Shown here: piece by piece, positions 43,822 to 53,130 of the stretch
Layout: each line of letters opens with the position of its first letter
Position numbering within the stretch: position 1 is the first letter of the stretch
Source: JBBTCX01 sp964494205
GTDB lineage: Bacteria > Planctomycetota > Phycisphaerae > UBA1845
Assembly (NCBI GenBank): GCA_964494205.1
Contig: CAZBRD010000003.1
Location: 124,001 to 188,000, forward strand
Length of the DNA stretch: 64,000 nucleotides
Reading direction: 5' to 3'
Program-made: the position numbers and the translations under genes
Notes under the pieces: model-generated
Told to the model about the DNA's origin: nothing
The model's database searches: none
Seen by the model: the letters and a program-made list of their open reading frames with translations, nothing else

Positions 43822-44766
43822 TTAAATGGCGCGTCCGACTCTTGTGGATCGCCTCCAGTTTGCGATCGTCAACCATAATAGAGCGGCCAATATGAGTGTG
43901 CCACCGCGTATGGTGGGGGGCTCAACTCTCTCGCCAACGGCTAGGTATGTCCACAGCGGGACGAGGAGCGGTTCGAGCATGGTGTAGATGGCGGCCTGTT
44001 GGGCGGGGACGCGGTTGAGGCCAAGTGTGAAGAGCAGGTATGGCACGCTGAATTGAACGATGCCCATGAGAGCGAGAAGGCCGAGCGTGCGCACGGGCAG
44101 CGTGACGTCGCCGAAAAGAACGGCGAAGGGGAGGAGAAGTGCGGCTGCGCCAAGGTTGTTGATGACGGTGAGTTTGATGGCGTCGATGTGGCGGAGTTTG
44201 CGGAGGAAGAGAGTCAACAGGCCATAAAAGAGACCGGCGGCGAGGGCTATGAGCAGGCCGGGGAGGCTGGTGCTGGCGTTGCCGGCGAAGATGATGCCGA
44301 TGCCGACGATTGCGAGAAGGAGAATCCAGAGGTCGCGGCGGTTGGCGGTTTCACCGAGCAGGAATGGCGAAAGCATGAACACCCAGAGCGTTGACGTGTA
44401 TTGAAGGATGATGGCGTTGGCGGCTTGGGTTAGCGTGTTGGCGATGACGAAACAGGAGGTCATGAGGGTGAAGGAGAGGACGCAGAAGATGAGGGGCCAA
44501 ATGGACGTAGAAATAGAGGCGGATGGAATCCGCCCTACGATTTCGGACGATGCTGTTCGGGCGCGCACCAAAGCAAAAGGCAATAGAAACAGGCCGCCGA
44601 AGATTGAGCGGTAGAAAGCGATGGCGAGGCCATCGGGTCCCTGGCCGCCTTTGTTAATGACTTTGATGAATGCACCGTTGAGGCTCCAGAGGATTGCAGC
44701 GAGGAGGAGAAAAATTACGCCTATGAAGAAAGAACGACTTGCTGGTGCACCGGAATTCTGTGGCAA
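43822..44766 (-). CDS. EamA/DMT-family transporter with a hairpin repeat in frame
   Basis: A 314-residue protein with about ten membrane helices arranged as two EamA halves. Examples are FFIGVIFLLLAAILWSLNGAFIKV near the start and LLIALAAGLFYGLLTLFLRKL in the middle. The end has VPAQQAAIYTMLEPLLVPLWTYLAVGE. The family exports or imports metabolites; substrate unknown. In the loop after helix 2, the residues EIVGRIPSAS are encoded by a 23-bp hairpin repeat (44518-44540), inserted without breaking the frame. The gene runs leftward behind the hairpin cluster. Confidence 0.88.
   Translation of the reverse strand: MPQNSGAPASRSFFIGVIFLLLAAILWSLNGAFIKVINKGGQGPDGLAIAFYRSIFGGLFLLPFALVRARTASSEIVGRIPSASISTSIWPLIFCVLSFTLMTSCFVIANTLTQAANAIILQYTSTLWVFMLSPFLLGETANRRDLWILLLAIVGIGIIFAGNASTSLPGLLIALAAGLFYGLLTLFLRKLRHIDAIKLTVINNLGAAALLLPFAVLFGDVTLPVRTLGLLALMGIVQFSVPYLLFTLGLNRVPAQQAAIYTMLEPLLVPLWTYLAVGERVEPPTIRGGTLILAALLWLTIANWRRSTRVGRAI
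44518..44540. repeat. Hairpin repeat within the EamA gene
   Basis: GGCGGAT-GGA-ATCCGCC then CTACGA. Same architecture and tail as 43760-43782; the stem differs by compensating bases. It encodes part of a cytoplasmic or periplasmic loop. Confidence 0.8.
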
Positions 44767-44907
44767 GGATGGCGTCCTTTCAGCAAATCGTCGCCCCGTT
44801 GTTATCTCGATTGAGTAGCCGCGTGGCCTACGTTTGCGGTACTATAGGGATCGAAGGCTTGCCGAACCAGTCGAGTGAATGAGCCTACTTGCCGAAGGGG
44901 GAGTCGA

Positions 44908-46602
44908 ATGAAATCAATGAAATTAGCGCTGCGATTAGTGCGTGTGGCTGCGATAACGATTCTTCTTGGTTCTGTTGCAAATGCACAGGCCGGATCGTTG
45001 AACGTCGTTACGCATTTGCCGGCGGCCAGCAGTTTGAATGTTCCCGTCGATGCACCGATTGTTGTGCATTTCAGTCAGCCGCTGAATCCGGCGACGTTGA
45101 TCGTCAACCAGAGTGTAAATGGGTTCGGGCGGTGGAGCGGGGTGGTTACTGGTTCGATTGAAGTTGCGGCAGATGGAATGTCGTTCGCGTGGACGCCTGT
45201 GAGGGCGTTTTCGGCTGGCGAGCTGGTGACGGTGACCTTGTCGCACGATATCGCGGCGATGGATGGATCGCCGTTGCGAGCGGCGGGGTACTCGTTTCAG
45301 TTCTGGACGAACTCGCGGCCTGCGGCGATGAGTTTCGCGCAGGTTGATTCGCACACGACGCGAACGATTCCGACGGAGAGCAGTCGAGCCTATGGCGGTA
45401 TCGGTTCTGACCTGAACGAGGATGGTTTCCTCGATATCACGGTGGTGAATGAGGACACGGCTGACTTGCGGGTTTTCCTGAATCAGGGCGATCGCACGGG
45501 GATGTATGAGGACTTCATTCAGCCGACGTTTCCGGTCGAAGATCGAGCGAGTCCGTCGGAGCCGGCGGATTTCAATCGCGATGGGCACGTGGATATTTGC
45601 GTGGCCAACATCAACACGGCGCGAGTTTCGATCCTGTTGGGAAATGGTGACGGTTCGTTTGGCACGCAGCAGCAGGTGACGGTGGCGAATGCTCCGAGGG
45701 GTGTGGCTGTGCTGGATGTGGATGGCGATGGAGATATGGACATCGCGAACACGAACGCGGGCGGGAGCAGTGTTTCGATTTTGATTAACAACGGCAGCGG
45801 GGTGTTCACTCTACAAGGCTCGTTCGACTCGGGTGCGCAGGGTGAGTGGGGGCTTGCGACTGCGGATATGGATCAGGATGGGATACTCGATCTTGTCGTT
45901 GGGGCGCAGACGAACCGAAAAATCGTCATTCTGCGCGGCAACGGCAACGGTACGTTCACGTTTGTTTCAATGCAGGAGAGCGATGGGCCGGTGTGGATGC
46001 TGGCGGTGGGCGATTTGAATGGCGACGGGTATGAGGATGTGACGACGGCCAACAGTCAGTTCAATCGCAGTGCCGTGTTGTTCGGCGATGGGACCGGGCA
46101 CTTGTCGACGCCGATGCGATACACCGGTGAGTCGTTCACGATCGCGACGGATGTGGGTGATCTTGATGGCGACGGCGATTTGGATTGGGTGACGTCGAGT
46201 TACGGGGGCGACTGGCGAATCTATCTGAATGACGGCAACGGAATGTTCTCATTTTTCGGATCGGTGCCGTCGCCATTGGCTGCGTCGTGCGCGGTGCTTA
46301 TGGATATTGATAACGACGGCGATCTCGACATGACGTTGATCGATGAGGAGCAGGATGTGGTTATCCTGATGAAGAACAGCGGCACCTCACCGTTTCTGGG
46401 CGACTACGACGATGACTGCCACGTCGAGCTGGCGGACTATGCATTTCTGGATGATTGCGTCGGCGGGCCGGTTTCGTGCGCATCAGCGAGTTGCATTGTG
46501 TTTGACTATGACGATGACTGCCACGTGGACATGAAGGATTTCGTGAAGTTTCAGGTTGGGTTCACGGGGGAGGGGGAAAGTATTACGGGGTGTAGTCCAT
46601 GA
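44908..46602 (+). CDS. Secreted FG-GAP/VCBS propeller with N-terminal Big_5-like domain and dockerin-like tail
   Basis: A 564-residue protein. AAGGGGGAG precedes the ATG at 44908; an ATG 33 nt upstream is less likely. The signal peptide ends near SVANAQA. A Big_5/SbsA-like Ig domain follows (about 30-130: SSLNVPVDAPIVVHFSQPLNP). Repeats such as DLNEDGFLDITVVNED, DFNRDGHVDICVANI and DVDGDGDMDIANTN form a calcium-binding FG-GAP propeller (about 150-490). The tail GDYDDDCHVELADYAFLDDC and FDYDDDCHVDMKDFVKF is dockerin-like. It is probably a surface or secreted adhesion protein. It overlaps the converging gene by 20 bp at its 3' end. Confidence 0.87.
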   Translation: MKSMKLALRLVRVAAITILLGSVANAQAGSLNVVTHLPAASSLNVPVDAPIVVHFSQPLNPATLIVNQSVNGFGRWSGVVTGSIEVAADGMSFAWTPVRAFSAGELVTVTLSHDIAAMDGSPLRAAGYSFQFWTNSRPAAMSFAQVDSHTTRTIPTESSRAYGGIGSDLNEDGFLDITVVNEDTADLRVFLNQGDRTGMYEDFIQPTFPVEDRASPSEPADFNRDGHVDICVANINTARVSILLGNGDGSFGTQQQVTVANAPRGVAVLDVDGDGDMDIANTNAGGSSVSILINNGSGVFTLQGSFDSGAQGEWGLATADMDQDGILDLVVGAQTNRKIVILRGNGNGTFTFVSMQESDGPVWMLAVGDLNGDGYEDVTTANSQFNRSAVLFGDGTGHLSTPMRYTGESFTIATDVGDLDGDGDLDWVTSSYGGDWRIYLNDGNGMFSFFGSVPSPLAASCAVLMDIDNDGDLDMTLIDEEQDVVILMKNSGTSPFLGDYDDDCHVELADYAFLDDCVGGPVSCASASCIVFDYDDDCHVDMKDFVKFQVGFTGEGESITGCSP

Positions 46603-47872
46603 AAATTTCGCTGCGTCCCGATCCCCATTCGACGCCGCACATATTGCAGTGATAATCCTCTGGCCCCTGCATGCAGCCACCGGGCCGGTCGTAGATAAAA
46701 AAGGGTGGATGACTGCAACGCACGTCTTCGGGGAGTGGAGTCATGGGCGGCATCCAATATCCATACGAGATTCGGGAAACGTCGAACGAGCCGCAGGCGG
46801 TGCATCGACGCTCGCTTGCCTGGGGACGATATTCGCGCAAACTTTGGTTAGATTCGAATAGTCGAGATAGTTTGCCGTCAACCAGTACGCGCAAAACGAA
46901 GCCGCGTTCCTGTGATGCTGAGTTTGGGCAGTCCCAAGTCAGTTCTTGAAACGTGCCAGTTGGATCGACGTGCGTTTCAGTTTGCCAGACCATCGGTCCA
47001 TTCAATCGCTTTGTTTCGCTCTTCCCGTCCCTAGCCAGCGTGACCTCAATGCGCGATACGTCAAACTCTGTGCAATCGGCGCGCTTTGGGTGCCGGATCA
47101 CCACTTGGGCGGCAGTAACGGTGTTCCGGATAAGTATTGGGCAGGGGGTTTCGTTGATCAATACACGGCCGAGTTCAATGACTTCGTTCGTTGCAACGAC
47201 CGCGGCACGGATGGCCGAAAGCACTTCTTGAAGGGGAATCTTGCGATCATAGTCACTCGCCGGAGGTATTGGGGCTAATTCAGAGCAAACTTCACCTTTT
47301 TGAATGGCTCTGATGTTGTGATTTCGATGAAGATTTACAATCTCGGAGGGATACCTTGGATCCCAGACCTTCTCGTCTTCGATGAGATAGATGCCGTGCC
47401 GCCAGTTTACAGGGGATTTGAATGAGAGGGTTTCGGAAACTGATTCGCCCGGGATTGATTGTCTTTCACCGTGCATTTTGACGATTGATCGATTCAACGA
47501 TCGAAGAAATACAACGTATTTCTTGTTGGCTTCGAAGAGTTTTTCATGCTGGTGTTTCCCATCGCTGCTGGTGAGATCGAATCCAACATCAACCGTCCTG
47601 CTCTCATGGCTGCCTTTCAGTGTTTGTTCAATCGACAGTGTCGCGATTCTGGTGGCCATGGCAGCCGGCGGGATAGGGAAATGCGCCTTGTTTTCGTTGA
47701 TGGCTGTGACAGTTCCGACGATGATCAAATCGGAGGCGCGCACCCGTTCATCAAGGCTGGCTCGGCGATAGTCCTCGGCAAGCGTAGTCGGTGCGACCTG
47801 CAGCAACGCGAGAAGAAGCGCGCCCATTGCGATTCTTCGTGAAGAAAAACACCGTGATTTGGCTGTCTTCAT
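46583..47872 (-). CDS. Exported protein with C-terminal CxxC pairs, function unknown
   Basis: A 429-residue protein with a signal peptide (MGALLLALLQVAPTTLAED). Residues about 30-180 form a domain beginning ASLDERVRASDLIIVGTVTAI, which resembles exported domains with a 'D.ivvG.V' strand. A middle beta-rich part follows, then a C-terminal cysteine region: RRCTACGSFDVSR near 355 and YHCNMCGVEWGSGRS near 405. The paired CxxC motifs suggest zinc binding. No enzyme motif is seen. Its last 20 bp overlap the 3' end of the converging FG-GAP gene. Confidence 0.65.
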   Translation of the reverse strand: MKTAKSRCFSSRRIAMGALLLALLQVAPTTLAEDYRRASLDERVRASDLIIVGTVTAINENKAHFPIPPAAMATRIATLSIEQTLKGSHESRTVDVGFDLTSSDGKHQHEKLFEANKKYVVFLRSLNRSIVKMHGERQSIPGESVSETLSFKSPVNWRHGIYLIEDEKVWDPRYPSEIVNLHRNHNIRAIQKGEVCSELAPIPPASDYDRKIPLQEVLSAIRAAVVATNEVIELGRVLINETPCPILIRNTVTAAQVVIRHPKRADCTEFDVSRIEVTLARDGKSETKRLNGPMVWQTETHVDPTGTFQELTWDCPNSASQERGFVLRVLVDGKLSRLFESNQSLREYRPQASERRCTACGSFDVSRISYGYWMPPMTPLPEDVRCSHPPFFIYDRPGGCMQGPEDYHCNMCGVEWGSGRSEIFMDYTP

Positions 47873-47959
47873 GGTGACGCCTCCTCGTATCGGGAGCGGA
47901 TCATCTGTTCCACGTTCCAGTTACAGGCGGTTTATCCGAACCGTAGGATACGACCATCA

Positions 47960-48058
47960 TCGACATTTCCCAAGTTTTCGTTTGCGGTCAGTAACGAGCT
48001 TCTATCGGCTTTTGTCGCTCATTGCGACGTATTGACCTGCATGAATGTGTAACATGAT
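47960..48058. repeat. 99-bp direct repeat, left copy
   Basis: Starts TCGACATTTCCCAAGTTTTC and ends TAACATGAT exactly at the stop codon of the FG-GAP/dockerin gene. It aligns without gaps to 49919-50017, with about 82% identity counted by eye. Confidence 0.88.
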
Positions 48059-49866
48059 CACGGCAGCGGCGGAAGCGATTGGTAGAAGTAAGGTTCGCTT
48101 ACATCCACGCCGTTGAGCATATCGATCAAGCGTAGGATGTCCGCCGGTGCATACCAATACCCATCGCGGTTAATGTCCGCCGAAAAATCCGGTCGGGATA
48201 CCGTGCCAAGATGCGAATCGATCAGCGTGAGAATATCGTGCGGGGTTGAAACGCCATCTCCATTGACGTCGCACGGCAAATAGCCGAGTCGGGTAATCAG
48301 TCCGGTGGGGATGTGCGTGATCTTGGTCCAGCTTCCCGCACTGATGGGACCGCTCAGTGCCAGATTCCACGTGTGGCCATATTTGAACGTGGCCTCCACC
48401 ACGTATGGTGCGTCGCCATCGGCCCCGAACTGCTCGATAAGGAAATCCGTAGGTAACACGGAGTTGATTTCATCATCGAAATGAACGAGCACGTATTGGA
48501 ATCCGCCGGGCGCCGGCGTCCAGAATTCTCGCGGTTGTCTGGGATCGATCGAGCGGTCGGGGGGCTCTGTGAAGAGTACTCCTGGTTCGCCGCAATCAAG
48601 ATCGAAGACATACGCAGACCCCGGTGCCGATTGAGAATTGTAATCGTCACCTGGCGAGCCAATCACTAATTGGTCTTGGTTCGCTGCAACGGCAAACCCA
48701 AATCCAGTATAGGGATTTCTATACCAATCGGGTGCGACAATCTTCGCATGTTGCTGCCAGCCGTCTGAGAACTTTCGAAATAAGAGCGCAGATTCGTTTG
48801 AGCCGACAACGATCATCGCACCCTGAATGGCGAAGGAAATGCTCCTCGCAGATGGAGGCACGTTATCAACAGGTACTAGCTGATCAACCGGAATCCAGTT
48901 ATTCGCGGTCGCCTCAAAGATGTGCCCTATCCCGGGGGAACTGTATGAGCCGACAACGCATCGGCCCTCGATCATATCGACGCTGATCCCGAAGGCGTCC
49001 CCCGGATTTCCACGAGGTGAAACAAGTCGTTTGACCGGCTGCCATAAGTCGCCGATTCGCTCAAAGATCAATGCACTGCCTGCTTGTTCGCCGCCGGGAG
49101 CGCCAACTATCAACTTGTTGCCATGGAGAGCGACTGACTTGCCAAATTGCCCATTGCGAACTTCGAAGAAAATGGAAGCCGTGAGCTTGGCCTGCTGCTG
49201 CCAAACTTCATTCTCACGTACAAAAATGTAAACCGCGCCTGCGTTCGTGAGCGTTTCATCTCGACCTGGCGCGCCGACTACCAGGGTGTCTCCATAAAGG
49301 TCGACCGCTGCTCCGAATGAGTCGCCCACTTGTGGTTCATCAGGTTGAAAATGAAACGATTCGGTCCACTCGCTGTTGATTCGTTCAAACAGATAAGCGG
49401 AGCCAGGAAGTGTCGGGTTTTCAAACGCTCCGTAGGCCGATGGGGCGCCAACGACAAGCGTTGAACCCTGAATCAACACAGATGCGCCGAATGTTTCGTT
49501 CGGTGCATCTTCGGAGGCGATGAGAACTGCTTCCTGAAACCATGTCGGAGGGGTATCGTCTGATTGTCGAAAGACAAAGACTTTGTTCGCATGATGAATG
49601 GCTTTTTGGTAAATATTTCCAAACGTGCCCAAGACAAGCCGCTCATCGTCTATCGCAACGGCTCTTCCCGCTTGATCATGAGATTCGACTTGGGTTGGGT
49701 AAAGCTTCTGCAAATGGCATGGTTGAAAATCGGAGGCGAACAGGAGCTGGCCTATTACCAATGGGGACGCACATGCAATTGTTCGAAGGAAGGTTCTGCG
49801 CCTTGTCATTGGGTAAGATCGAAAGAAGCGAGTTTGATTCCCTCGACGAGTTGTTGTCGATTTCAT
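48058..49866 (-). CDS. Secreted FG-GAP repeat protein with dockerin domain
   Basis: A 602-residue protein. AGGAG precedes the ATG at 49866; a later ATG at 49809 would also keep the signal (MTRRRTFLRTIACASPLVIG). Seven-bladed-type FG-GAP repeats occupy about 50-420, each with G.SV...G..LVVG.P.. wording (GDSFGAAVDLYGDTLVVGAP, GKSVALHGNKLIVGAPGG). A beta-domain follows, then a dockerin with two calcium loops: DVNGDGVSTPHDILTLIDSH and DINRDGYWYAPADILRLIDM. It is probably displayed or assembled via cohesin-like partners. The gene lies reversed between two 99-bp direct repeats of the tldD leader. Confidence 0.86.
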   Translation of the reverse strand: MKSTTTRRGNQTRFFRSYPMTRRRTFLRTIACASPLVIGQLLFASDFQPCHLQKLYPTQVESHDQAGRAVAIDDERLVLGTFGNIYQKAIHHANKVFVFRQSDDTPPTWFQEAVLIASEDAPNETFGASVLIQGSTLVVGAPSAYGAFENPTLPGSAYLFERINSEWTESFHFQPDEPQVGDSFGAAVDLYGDTLVVGAPGRDETLTNAGAVYIFVRENEVWQQQAKLTASIFFEVRNGQFGKSVALHGNKLIVGAPGGEQAGSALIFERIGDLWQPVKRLVSPRGNPGDAFGISVDMIEGRCVVGSYSSPGIGHIFEATANNWIPVDQLVPVDNVPPSARSISFAIQGAMIVVGSNESALLFRKFSDGWQQHAKIVAPDWYRNPYTGFGFAVAANQDQLVIGSPGDDYNSQSAPGSAYVFDLDCGEPGVLFTEPPDRSIDPRQPREFWTPAPGGFQYVLVHFDDEINSVLPTDFLIEQFGADGDAPYVVEATFKYGHTWNLALSGPISAGSWTKITHIPTGLITRLGYLPCDVNGDGVSTPHDILTLIDSHLGTVSRPDFSADINRDGYWYAPADILRLIDMLNGVDVSEPYFYQSLPPLP

Positions 49867-49918
49867 CGCGTTAACTCCTGAGACAGTGACAATGAGCCAT
49901 CGCATTATACCGTTAGCG

Positions 49919-50017
49919 TCGACATTTACGAAGTTTTCGCTTGCGGTTAGTAACGAGCTTCCATAGGCTTTTGTCGCTCACGGTGACGAGCGAACCTATA
50001 TGGATGAGTAACATGAT
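49919..50017. repeat. 99-bp direct repeat, right copy (leader of tldD)
   Basis: Right copy of the repeat at 47960-48058. Here it is the 5' leader and start region (TAACATGATG) of the TldD gene, so it is the functional and probably ancestral copy. Confidence 0.85.
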
Positions 50018-51611
50018 GAATCAGAATCGACGGGATTTCATGCTGACGGCTGCTGGTGGGGCTGCGGCGCTGTACTTGGGCGGGTGCGGGAGCACCGGGA
50101 AAACCGGCGGCACGCGGATGGAGGCCGGCGGTTCGGGGCCGGTGGATCGGTCGCGGTGGTCCGAGCTTGCTGAGGTCGCGCTGGAGCGGATTCGCAAAGG
50201 CGGGTGTTCGTACGGCGATATTCGTTTGATCGAGACGAAGAATCAGTCGGTGCGGGCTGAGGACAAGCGGATTGCGGGGATCAACGAGCGATTCGACAGC
50301 GGGTATGGGATCCGAGCGTTGTATGAGGGGGCGTGGGGTTTTGCAGCGAGTGCGGATTTCTCGATTGATGAAGTGAAGAACACAGCTGACAGGGCTGTCG
50401 AGGTCGCACGGGCGAGCTACATGCTCTTGCGCGATCCGGTGACGCTGGCTGATGAGCCGGTGCATAAGGATAAAGTGGTCACCGCGTTCAAGCTCGATCC
50501 GTTTCTCGTTCCGCTGGAAGATAAGTGCCACCTGCTGACATCGATCTGCGATCGCCTGCACCAGGAGAAGGGGATCATTCGATCGAACGGCATGTTGTGG
50601 GCGAATCGTGATCTGAAGCTGTTCGCGTCGACGGAAGGAACGCGGATCGATTTTGATTTGCTGGCTGTCGGCGGAAGCTTTGGTGCCACGGCGAAATCCG
50701 ATGATGATTTTCAGTCGCGCGACTATGAAGTGCCGTTCTTCCGCACGGGGTACGAGCATGTTCAGCAATATGACATGCTCTCGCAGGCGTCGCGGGTTGC
50801 GGCGGAGGCCGTCGAGAAAGTAAAGGCGAAACAACCGACGCCGGGGAAGTTCGATCTCGTGCTTGATCCACGACATTTGTCGTTGACGATCCACGAGAGT
50901 TGCGGCCACCCGACGGAATTGGATCGGGCGTTGGGCTACGAAGCGAACTACGCGGGTACGAGTTTTCTGACACCGGAGAAGTTGGGCAGCTTCAGATATG
51001 GCTCGCAGTATGTGACGCTGATGGCGGACAACACGCAGGTCGGCGGGATGGCCAGCACTGGGTATGACGATGACGGCGTGGCCGGGCAGCGGTGGCCGAT
51101 TGTGGAGGCTGGCGTGTTCAAGGGCTATTCCACCAATCGCGAAGTTGCGGGTGCGATTCAAGAGAAGCGCTCGCGCGGGTCGAATCGGGCGGATAGCTGG
51201 GCGTCGGTGCCGATTGTGCGAATCGCGAACATTGGTTTGGAGCCGGGCGGCGAGACGTTGGATTCGCTCATCGGCGGCGTGGAGAACGGCATCTACATCG
51301 AGGGGCGCGGCAGCTTCAGCATCGATCAGCGACGGTACAACTTCCAGTTCGGCGGTGATTGTTTCTGGGAGATCAAGAACGGCAAGCGCGGTGCGATGCT
51401 CAAGAACGTGATCTACAACGGGATCACGCCGGAGTTCTGGAACAGTTGCGACGGCGTGGGTAATCGCGAGACGTGGAAGCAATATGGGTTCATCACGTGC
51501 GGGAAAGGTCAGCCGAGTCAATCGGGTTGGATGACGCACGCGGCGAGTCCGGCGCGGTTCCGCGGTGTGAATGTGATCGATCCGAAGTCGAAAGGCGTGA
51601 GTGAGACGTGA
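50013..51611 (+). CDS. tldD: TldD metalloprotease with Tat-type lipoprotein signal
   Basis: A 532-residue protein of the TldD/PmbA family. The zinc site HESCGHPTELDR (about 294-305) is the family's HExxxH motif. Other family blocks are GGCSYGDIRLIET, GYGIRALYEGAWGFA, TGYDDDGVAGQ and GENGI-like VENGIYIEGRG. With TldE it forms a heterodimeric protease acting on unfolded or modified peptides, normally in the cytosol. Unusually, the N-terminus reads NRRDFMLTAAGGAAALYLGGCGS, a twin-arginine signal with a lipobox. Start ATG at 50013 (the next codon is also ATG). It is followed 135 bp later by its partner. Confidence 0.9.
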   Translation: MMNQNRRDFMLTAAGGAAALYLGGCGSTGKTGGTRMEAGGSGPVDRSRWSELAEVALERIRKGGCSYGDIRLIETKNQSVRAEDKRIAGINERFDSGYGIRALYEGAWGFAASADFSIDEVKNTADRAVEVARASYMLLRDPVTLADEPVHKDKVVTAFKLDPFLVPLEDKCHLLTSICDRLHQEKGIIRSNGMLWANRDLKLFASTEGTRIDFDLLAVGGSFGATAKSDDDFQSRDYEVPFFRTGYEHVQQYDMLSQASRVAAEAVEKVKAKQPTPGKFDLVLDPRHLSLTIHESCGHPTELDRALGYEANYAGTSFLTPEKLGSFRYGSQYVTLMADNTQVGGMASTGYDDDGVAGQRWPIVEAGVFKGYSTNREVAGAIQEKRSRGSNRADSWASVPIVRIANIGLEPGGETLDSLIGGVENGIYIEGRGSFSIDQRRYNFQFGGDCFWEIKNGKRGAMLKNVIYNGITPEFWNSCDGVGNRETWKQYGFITCGKGQPSQSGWMTHAASPARFRGVNVIDPKSKGVSET

Positions 51612-51746
51612 TGGGACCGCACGTTGTGGAGCGGCGCCTATGACAATTAAGGCCGCTCCCTTGCGGTCGCGGTTCTGATTGGGTCGTTAGCCAAGCTATC
51701 GCTTGTCCGTGCCACCAAAGGGCACTAAGTTTTTGGAATAATCTAT

Positions 51747-53069
51747 ATGGCATCGAATCTGGCGACAGAAGCAAGTTTCAGGGAAATCGCGCATCACGTG
51801 TTGCAGTCGTGCACGGCCGAGCATGCGTTCGTGAGTCTTGGGGATTCCGATTCGAGCACGCTGCGATTTGCGAACAATCAGGTTGTGCAGCACGTTTCGG
51901 TGCGCGAGCCTTCGGTGTCTGTGCGCGTCGCGTTCGGCCAGAAGGCGGGTAGCGCGAGCACGAATCGGTTTGATAAGGCGTCGCTGACGGAGATGGTTCG
52001 CCGCGCGGAGGCGATCGCGAAGCTCGCACCGGAAGACCCCGAGTACATGCCGCCGCTTCCGAAGCAGGATTACATCAAGGTCCAGAGCTTTCGGAAATCG
52101 ACGGCTGCGTCGACGCCGACGCGACTTGCTCAGACGGTCAAGCCGATCGTTGATCTTTGTGCCAAGCGCGAATTGAAGGGCGCCGGCATCATGACGAGCA
52201 GCACATCGTCGTCGGCGGTGGCGGCGTCGACGGGGTTGTTCGGGTACGAGCAGGGGACCGAGGCTGAGTTCTCGTTGACCGCGTCGGCTGCCGACAGTTC
52301 CGGCTGGGTGCTCAATTCACATCGCGATATTAACGAATTGCTGGTGGATTGGCGTGCGAAGCAAGCGATTGAGAAGGCTATGCTTTCCAAGGATCCTCGC
52401 GAGCTTCCGGCGGGCCATTATCCGGTAATTCTGGAGCCCGCGGCTGTCGCGGGTGTGCTTGGCGAGTTTTCGTCATCATTAGGGGCGAAAAGTTATTATC
52501 GAGGCAATAGTGCGCTGCGAGGGAAGCTCGGATCAAATGTGCTGGACTCGCGGTTGACGCTCAAGTCCGATCCGGCGCATCCGGACCTGATGGGCTCGTC
52601 GTTTGGTTTTGACGGTATGGCCTCAAAGCCGCAGACGTGGGTCGAGAACGGCGTGCTAAAGCAAATTGCTTATGACCGCTTTACGGCCAAGGAGCATGGG
52701 GTCGAGCCGAATCCGCGACCGAGTGCGCTGATAATGACGTATGGCGGCGAGACGGTGAAAACGGTCGACGATCTAATCGCGAAAACGGAGCGTGCGATTC
52801 TCGTGACTAATTTTTGGTACATCCGCTCGGTCGATCCGGCTGACCTGACGATCACGGGGATGACACGCGATGGCACTTTTCTTGTGGAGGACGGGAAGAT
52901 TGTCGCGGGCCTGCGGAATTTCCGATTCCACGACAGCCCGTTGCGGTGTTTTGAAAAGGTGGACATGACCACGGGACCGAAAGAGGCGCTGACGCTGGAG
53001 CGCGGGAAAATGCTGCTCCCGGCTATGAAACTGCCCAATTTCAATTTTTCGAGCGTGACGAAGTTCTAA
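51747..53069 (+). CDS. TldE/PmbA-like partner of TldD
   Basis: A 440-residue member of the same family, lacking the HExxxH site. It has FVSLGDSDSSTLRFANNQVVQH near the start, VAFGQKAGSASTNRFD and the conserved PVILEPAAVAGVLGEFSS. DLTITGMTRDGTFLVEDGKI and a closing LP.F.FSS.T segment follow. In known pairs TldE shapes the closed chamber and TldD supplies the zinc. It has no signal peptide, unlike the TldD here. It is co-directional with tldD, with 135 bp between them that contain only weak hairpin-repeat remnants. Confidence 0.88.
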   Translation: MASNLATEASFREIAHHVLQSCTAEHAFVSLGDSDSSTLRFANNQVVQHVSVREPSVSVRVAFGQKAGSASTNRFDKASLTEMVRRAEAIAKLAPEDPEYMPPLPKQDYIKVQSFRKSTAASTPTRLAQTVKPIVDLCAKRELKGAGIMTSSTSSSAVAASTGLFGYEQGTEAEFSLTASAADSSGWVLNSHRDINELLVDWRAKQAIEKAMLSKDPRELPAGHYPVILEPAAVAGVLGEFSSSLGAKSYYRGNSALRGKLGSNVLDSRLTLKSDPAHPDLMGSSFGFDGMASKPQTWVENGVLKQIAYDRFTAKEHGVEPNPRPSALIMTYGGETVKTVDDLIAKTERAILVTNFWYIRSVDPADLTITGMTRDGTFLVEDGKIVAGLRNFRFHDSPLRCFEKVDMTTGPKEALTLERGKMLLPAMKLPNFNFSSVTKF

Positions 53070-53130
53070 GGGTGCAGGAAATGACGATGCTTTGACCCAG
53101 CACCAGGTGAACTCGTATACTACTTTTGAT

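Noticed and set aside
49947..51539. A 530-codon open frame on the reverse strand opposite tldD
   Set aside because: It mirrors the tldD frame, its protein is Arg/His-rich without any motif, and tldD on the other strand carries clear family motifs. It is a codon-bias shadow.
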